From Bacteroidales bacterium UBA4293 (GTDB taxonomy: Bacteria; Bacteroidota; Bacteroidia; Bacteroidales; Bacteroidaceae): DNA of 64,000 bases. Of this stretch, positions 61,283 to 64,000 are shown piece after piece; within the stretch, counting starts at the first letter, position 1, and every line of letters starts with the position of its first letter. The position numbers were made by a program, and so were the translations under genes. The stretch covers positions 102,413 to 166,412 of the forward strand of contig DGVD01000002.1 of the NCBI GenBank assembly GCA_002395835.1, in the 5' to 3' direction. The notes under the pieces are model-generated. The model ran no database searches. It was not told where the DNA came from and saw only the letters and a list, made by a program, of their open reading frames with translations.

Positions 61283-61819
61283 ATGAAGAATACAACGTTT
61301 TTGTCCATATTCATAGCCATTGCGTTCTGTCTATGCGGATGCAGCAGCGATGATGATTTAGACCTTTCCAGTGTAGAGAGGTCACTTGTAGGTTGTTGGC
61401 AGGTAGTGGAACACTTCAACTACAGCCATCAGGAACCTATCAATGGTATACAGGTCATAGAGTTCAAGTCAGACCGCACACAATCGTTCTATCAGGACGG
61501 TGAACTACAGTATGAAACTCAGTTCTGGGCAAAACCCACCAAGAACGAGGATGGTTATTATCTTTGTCATCAACCTGACGAAGACTATTCTCAGTCAACA
61601 TATAGTTGTGGATTTGAAATCATCGGAAACAGACTGACCATATGGGAAAGTGGATGCTTCAATGTCTCAAAGACCGTCTATCAGCGCATACCCAGTCTGA
61701 ATGCGGCTGATCCAGAAGTCGGAGCCTATAAATACGAGGATAATCCTACTACGCTTGAAGGTACGGGTTTAAATACCATAAAAAAAAGTACTGCTAAAAA
61801 CGTAGCAGCAAATCCATAG
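61283..61819 (+). CDS. Lipocalin-like lipoprotein running through site R4
   Basis: About 178 residues from the ATG at 61283, chosen because it starts the signal peptide and lipobox (FCLCGC, then SSDDDLDL); an upstream ATG at 61217 would overlap the previous gene. The core LVGCWQVVEHFNYSHQ and later GNRLTIWESGCFNVSKTVYQRI look lipocalin-like and related to the gene before it. The last 19 residues (GLNTIKKSTAKN then VAANP) are encoded by repeat site R4 and the first bases of the next cassette, so the protein end is set by the array junction. Confidence 0.7.
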   Translation: MKNTTFLSIFIAIAFCLCGCSSDDDLDLSSVERSLVGCWQVVEHFNYSHQEPINGIQVIEFKSDRTQSFYQDGELQYETQFWAKPTKNEDGYYLCHQPDEDYSQSTYSCGFEIIGNRLTIWESGCFNVSKTVYQRIPSLNAADPEVGAYKYEDNPTTLEGTGLNTIKKSTAKNVAANP

Positions 61820-61899
61820 TATTTTGCACGTATTTTCTTACGTCCTGCCCCATGCCGTGCTCCGCCACGTGTTGATTCTTTTTCAGATTCTTTTTCCAT
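61726..61899 (-). CDS. Small basic RGGARHGAGRKK protein, copy 2
   Basis: A 57-residue frame with the same start as copy 1 (MEKESEKESTRGGARHGAG). After residue 28 it reads backwards through site R4 and into the end of the third lipoprotein gene, giving a different tail (FMVFKPVPSSVVGLSSYL). Overlap with a gene on the opposite strand makes the tail, and perhaps the whole frame, doubtful as protein. Confidence 0.4.
   Translation of the reverse strand: MEKESEKESTRGGARHGAGRKKIRAKYYGFAATFLAVLFFMVFKPVPSSVVGLSSYL
61766..61801 (+). repeat. Array site R4
   Basis: GGTTTAAATACC, A-rich run one base longer than R5, AGTACTGCTAAAAAC. Encodes the end of the third lipoprotein. Confidence 0.9.
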
Positions 61900-61916
61900 A
61901 TTAAAAATTGATTTTG

Positions 61917-62069
61917 TATATTTGCATCGAAAACCCAAGGGGGGAAGGGAGGGCTTCCCCTCCCCATTTGGTTTAGTCTTTTTAGATTAAAATTTCTAAT
62001 CTAACTTTGACTTTCCAAATCCTAATAGAAATCGTCAGTCTCATAAGGCTTGGGTTTTCATTTTTCCTA
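61917..62069 (+). ncRNA. Candidate structured RNA, copy 2
   Basis: TATATTTG at 61917-61924; GAAAACCCAAG (61929-61939) pairs perfectly with CTTGGGTTTTC (62049-62059), an 11 bp closing stem. The G-rich hairpin loop has C where copy 1 has A. The second hairpin has AGATTAAAA opposite TTCTAATCT, one mismatch, which weakens it here. Confidence 0.5.
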
Positions 62070-62077
62070 CTCTTTAA

Positions 62078-62112
62078 GGTTTAAATACCATAAAAAAAGT
62101 ACTGCTAAAAAC
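62078..62112 (+). repeat. Array site R5
   Basis: GGTTTAAATACC, A-rich run, AGTACTGCTAAAAAC: the consensus form. Confidence 0.9.
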
Positions 62113-62141
62113 ACAAATCGCAACGCCTCTAGCCGTCGCAG

Positions 62142-62198
62142 TTTATACAGAAAGGAGCCGCTAACGTATCACACGCAAGCGGCTCCTTTCTGTATAAA
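62142..62198 (-). terminator. 21 bp perfect hairpin after higA
   Basis: Bases 62142-62162 pair perfectly with 62178-62198 around a 15-base loop. It starts 5 bases past the higA stop and lies between the toxin-antitoxin operon and site R5, so it probably ends that operon, though the T tract is modest. Confidence 0.65.
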
Positions 62199-62202
62199 GA
62201 CT

Positions 62203-62589
62203 CTACAAATAAACTTTCCTCAGTCGTTCGGAAATACTTTCAAGGCCTTTCCTGATAATTTCACGATTCCTTCCCTCGGGAACGGATATACCCGCTTTAT
62301 ACCTACGCATCAGGGAGGGATTGATGCCCACCCACTCGGCAAAGGCAGACACGTTAAGGAAAGGGCACTCCCCGAAGAGCTCCTTGAAGGACATCCTCTC
62401 TTGCTCCATCTCCTCCTTGCTGACAACTGGAAAATGGAGTTCCTCGTAATCAGCCACGAGGTCGGAGATCATGTCAAGCTCCAGCAGATTCTTGTCACCG
62501 GCAGGGGTCTCGTTGTTGACAACCTTCAGCAGCTCATTGATTCTCTCACAAGCAGCTCTGTACTGCTCCTCTGTCTTTATCTGTGCCAT
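62203..62589 (-). CDS. higA: HigA-type antitoxin
   Basis: A 128-residue antitoxin of the HigA family (COG5499-like). The N-terminal part (about 1-70) starts QIKTEEQYRAACERINELLK; the C-terminal part (about 75-125) is a Cro/CI helix-turn-helix, NVSAFAEWVGINPSLMRRYKAGISVPEG. It should neutralise HigB and repress the shared promoter. The ATG at 62589 follows the higB stop by 2 bases; a TTG two codons earlier would overlap it. Toxin-first order is typical for higBA. Confidence 0.88.
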   Translation of the reverse strand: MAQIKTEEQYRAACERINELLKVVNNETPAGDKNLLELDMISDLVADYEELHFPVVSKEEMEQERMSFKELFGECPFLNVSAFAEWVGINPSLMRRYKAGISVPEGRNREIIRKGLESISERLRKVYL

Positions 62590-62591
62590 AG

Positions 62592-62888
62592 TCAAATGTT
62601 TTTAATGTCCTTAATCCTATCATATTCCTCATGCGTACCCACGAAGCGGATATATACCTTCTGGTTGATGAAGAGGACGATGGCTACAATCCTGTAGCTG
62701 TTGCCCTTTATGTTAAACACGTAGCGGTCGTTACCTACATAGTCAACAGAGTTGAAAGTCCGCCTCATGTCAGTGAAATTGCGCCAATATGCCTTGGTGA
62801 CAGCCTTGTACCATTCTTTTAAAGGCTCGTTTGCATCAGCATGGACGGCTACAAAATCACGGATGGCAGCAAAAGATATAACTCTCAT
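62592..62888 (-). CDS. higB: HigB-type mRNA interferase toxin
   Basis: A 98-residue toxin from the ATG at 62888 (MRVISFAAIRDF), the normal family start; an upstream ATG at 62951 would add 21 unrelated residues and pass through the promoter. Landmarks are EPLKEWYKAV, WRNFTDMRR, VFNIKGNSYRIVA and RFVGTHEEYDRI, matching the HigB toxin family that cuts mRNA on the ribosome. The key residues appear intact, so the module looks active. Such pairs are common in cassette arrays, where they discourage loss. Confidence 0.9.
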   Translation of the reverse strand: MRVISFAAIRDFVAVHADANEPLKEWYKAVTKAYWRNFTDMRRTFNSVDYVGNDRYVFNIKGNSYRIVAIVLFINQKVYIRFVGTHEEYDRIKDIKNI

Positions 62889-62906
62889 AATTTCTAATCT
62901 TTTGTG

Positions 62907-62925
62907 CAAAAGTAACGAAAACGTT
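62907..62925 (-). promoter_or_regulatory. Promoter and operator-like site for higBA
   Basis: Plus-strand CAAAAGTA (62907-62914) reads TACTTTTG on the minus strand, a -7 match 18 bases upstream of higB. Next to it is the palindrome AAACGTTT within GAAAACGTTTC, a possible HigA operator. Confidence 0.5.
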
Positions 62926-63120
62926 TCTATCCACCAAATTTTTAGTAACATATTTGTAATGTTATAACCTTTTTTATATATTTATCGGGGAGATACGGAA
63001 GACAAGCTGGAAAAACGGCATTTCCGCTGGAAAATCACGGAAAATTCCGTTTCACTTCCGTCAAAGAAAAAAATAAAAAAATCAGATAACAACGATAGAC
63101 AGGGAGCTTGGAGAAAATCC
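62926..63120. other. Gene-free stretch upstream of higBA
   Basis: No convincing gene. It contains short repeated TTCCG/CGGAA words (near 63025-63062) and AT-rich sequence leading into the tRNA-His fragment. Confidence 0.55.
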
Positions 63121-63126
63121 GGCAGA

Positions 63127-63174
63127 CCGATTGTGGTTCTGAATGTCGTCGGTTCGAGTCCGACTATCCACCCA
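63127..63174 (+). pseudogene. 3' half of a tRNA-His gene
   Basis: From GATTGTGGTTC (anticodon GTG and its loop) to the T arm GTCGG-TTCGAGT-CCGAC and acceptor strand TATCCACC this matches a tRNA-His 3' half. Upstream bases do not supply the expected 5' acceptor strand (GTGGATA) or a D arm, and the anticodon stem has mismatches. Homology that begins at the anticodon loop and runs to the 3' end is what integrative elements leave at a tRNA attachment site. It could also be a decayed tRNA gene. Confidence 0.7.
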
Positions 63175-63177
63175 CAC

Positions 63178-63215
63178 CGAAAATCCCTACAAATGCACGT
63201 TTACGGGGATTTTTA
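63178..63215 (+). terminator. Terminator after the tRNA-His fragment
   Basis: GAAAATCCC pairs with GGGGATTTTT across a 15-20 base loop, with T following, just before site R6. Confidence 0.65.
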
Positions 63216-63222
63216 TTTAAGG

Positions 63223-63256
63223 GGTTTAAATACCATAAAAAAGTACTGCTAAAAGC
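63223..63256 (+). repeat. Array site R6
   Basis: GGTTTAAATACC, shorter A-rich run, AGTACTGCTAAAAGC. One base short in the A run and one change in the last bases. Confidence 0.85.
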
Positions 63257-63284
63257 CTATTTCTATTTTGAGAAAGAAAAGGTC

Positions 63285-63388
63285 GTCTATGAGTTCATAT
63301 AAAAATAAAGACCGCTAAAAAGCGGCCTTTCAGGCGGTACACGGCTTGCGCCCTGTCCCTATCTTCGTAAGAAGACACCGCAAATATA
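63285..63388 (-). ncRNA. Candidate small RNA of cassette 6
   Basis: Minus-strand TATATTTG (plus 63381-63388) would start a transcript near 63375. The roughly 80-base product has a hairpin GTCTTC/GAAGAT, a hairpin GGC-GCAA-GCC with a GNRA tetraloop inside ACA/TGT pairing, and ends in a terminator (GACCGCT/AGCGGCC on the plus strand, then T-rich sequence on the minus strand). No reading frame of note. It fills most of the 155 bases between R6 and R7. Confidence 0.5.
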
Positions 63389-63411
63389 CAACTTTTATTT
63401 TAATCTCCAAA

Positions 63412-63446
63412 GGTTTAAATACCTTCAAAAAAGTACTGCTAAAAAC
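63412..63446 (+). repeat. Array site R7
   Basis: GGTTTAAATACCTTC, A-rich run, AGTACTGCTAAAAAC. The last site seen; the sequence to its right shows no further copy up to base 64000. Confidence 0.9.
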
Positions 63447-63489
63447 CTTGAAAGGAGAGCAGTTTTAGGGGTGCCCCCAGATTTTTTGT

Positions 63490-63690
63490 TTACAATCCGT
63501 CTAATTCTTTTAGACGTTTGTCATTATCTTCTTCTCTCAGTTTTTCCTCTTCTAATTCAACACATTTCGCATAAGCTAGTTTTTTTATGATTAAAAGTTC
63601 ATCTAAACACAATTCACCTTTACAATAATATGTAATCTCAGCGAGTCGTGTCTCAACGTTACATGGGGACAGGTCCCGTGTAACGTAAGC
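63490..63690 (-). pseudogene. Start-less charged ORF fragment
   Basis: On the minus strand an open frame ends in ECLDELL-like helical sequence: ITYYCKGELCLDELLIIKK, then AYAKCVELEEEKLREED and a TAA at 63490-63492. It has no ATG and its 5' side runs into the inverted palindromes at 63656-63754, so it looks like the end of a gene cut off by that element. Protein family unknown. Confidence 0.35.
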
Positions 63691-63754
63691 AGTGTTAATG
63701 CTTAAATATGAAGTTTTATTTTTACGTTACACGGGACCTGTCCCCATGAAACGT
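63656..63754. repeat. Pair of inverted 31 bp palindromes
   Basis: Copy 1 (63656-63686) and copy 2 (63724-63754) are inverted relative to each other with one mismatch in 31; the core is GGGGACAGGTCCC. Each copy is itself nearly palindromic (ACGTTACA...TGTAACGT). The layout is that of REP/BIME-type elements tied to IS200-like (RAYT) transposases. No transposase is in the window. Confidence 0.75.
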
Positions 63755-63838
63755 TTAGAGCTGTGTAAAATGAGTAAATGGCTACTTTTATGTGCAGTAA
63801 GCGATAGGAGAGTTGATATGGGGAGATTGAAATAGAAA

Positions 63839-63929
63839 TGTCAACTAAATGTCAACTGTTGACATTGGCAAATTGACACTTAACATGTTGAAATATAGTA
63901 TTTTATAGTAAAAATGTCAACTGTCAACT
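63839..63929. repeat. Cluster of TGTCAAC boxes
   Basis: TGTCAACT occurs at 63839-63846 and 63850-63857; the latter is half of the palindrome TGTCAAC-T-GTTGACA (63850-63864). TTGACA follows at 63873-63878, and a tandem TGTCAACTGTCAACT at 63915-63929. About six boxes in 91 bases suggest an operator cluster or iterons for a gene or origin beyond the window end. Confidence 0.65.
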
Positions 63930-64000
63930 CAATTTTTATTTATTATTGTATATATACACTTCTTCTTGGAAGTATAAGATATTATTAAAAATATAAATAT
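63930..64000. other. AT-rich right edge
   Basis: No gene or repeat site seen; very AT-rich sequence following the TGTCAAC cluster. Confidence 0.5.

Larger units (their letters stand above)
61802..62112 (+). repeat. Cassette 4: 312 bp element, copy 2
   Basis: Second copy of the element at 59827-60138, same orientation, running from GTAGCAGC after R4 through R5. Sequence on the far side of each copy is unrelated. Confidence 0.9.
59198..63446 (+). mobile_element. Integron-like gene cassette array (six units, seven sites)
   Basis: Seven directly repeated sites of 34-36 bp at 59198, 59792, 60104, 61766, 62078, 63223 and 63412 divide the region into units of 594, 312, 1662, 312, 1145 and 189 bases. 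Units carry a zinc peptidase, a duplicated small ORF/RNA element, three lipoproteins, a HigBA pair with a tRNA fragment, and a small RNA candidate. The two 312-base copies are about 97% alike from just after one site through the next; at their left side the sites differ, at their right side they agree. So each unit owns the site at its right end. No integrase or transposase is in the window. Confidence 0.7.

Noticed and set aside
62050..62697. Plus-strand frame across site R5 and the higBA genes
   Set aside because: Starts in the repeated unit, reads through the site and is antisense to a clear toxin-antitoxin pair.
63127..63174. Functional tRNA-His gene
   Set aside because: No 5' acceptor strand or D arm can be paired, and the anticodon stem has mismatches, so a fragment is the better call.
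63108..63302. Plus-strand frame over the tRNA-His fragment
   Set aside because: It translates tRNA, terminator and site R6; no protein features.
59198..63446. Classical integron with attC sites
   Set aside because: The sites lack the GTTRRRY and RYYYAAC cores and the long bulged hairpin of attC, and no integron integrase is present. Only the array logic is similar.

Overview
The window is a stretch of a Bacteroidales chromosome, most like a gut Bacteroidaceae/Prevotellaceae genome. Supporting signs are an ATP synthase operon in the order beta-epsilon-(small membrane protein)-a-c-b-delta-alpha-gamma, repeated use of the Bacteroidetes -7 promoter element TAnnTTTG, many lipoproteins and glycoside hydrolases, DUF3078 and DUF1573 proteins, a tricorn-like protease, and short intergenic gaps. 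The species cannot be fixed from the sequence alone.

Layout. Bases 1-6629 hold the ATP synthase operon (beta truncated by the window edge), followed by lepA and a HAD phosphatase. Bases 9310-12911 are a leftward four-gene operon: AraC regulator, plug-only TonB-type protein, GH105 hydrolase and an unknown protein. Bases 13038-18231 carry envelope and housekeeping genes (zinc ribbon-FHA protein, HU-like/SPOR protein, mtgA, an OmpA lipoprotein, proS). Bases 18498-22629 are a beta-glucan operon (GH16, patatin, GH3). Bases 22617-35117 hold a DUF2971 protein, a Ca/Na exchanger, ettA, a paired DNA-repair-like radical SAM module, GH51, an AlbA-type regulator, a second GH3 and a clostripain-like lipoprotein. 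Bases 35134-45291 are rich in peptide metabolism (tricorn-like protease, POT transporter, MFS transporter, S9 peptidase) and include a Cys-Ser-Glu tRNA operon. Bases 45425-56249 hold yidC, DUF3078, DUF1573, YihY, RNase P RNA, a DegP-type protease, a candidate small RNA, a monooxygenase-fold protein, an SDR epimerase, an unknown protein and a degenerate metallo-beta-lactamase-like lipoprotein.

The accessory part starts at 56346 with a single-chain type IIL (MmeI-like) restriction-methylation protein. From 59198 to 63446 seven directly repeated 34-36 bp sites (GGTTTAAATACC, an A-rich run, then AGTACTGCTAAAAAC) mark off six compact segments. They carry a small zinc peptidase; a 312 bp element present twice (small basic ORF plus candidate structured RNA); three lipoprotein genes; a HigB-HigA toxin-antitoxin pair with a tRNA-His 3' half; and a small candidate RNA. 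Comparing the two copies of the 312 bp element shows that each unit carries its own repeat at its right end, as integron cassettes carry attC. The repeat does not look like a classical attC and no recombinase is visible. I read this as an integron-like cassette array of a kind I do not recognise, next to a tRNA-His attachment-site remnant. To its right are a pair of inverted palindromes and a cluster of TGTCAAC boxes, so the mobile region probably continues past base 64000.

A second unexplained structure is an array of four 15 bp palindromes (AAGATTAGTAATCTT type) spaced exactly 23 bp apart at 15021-15104.
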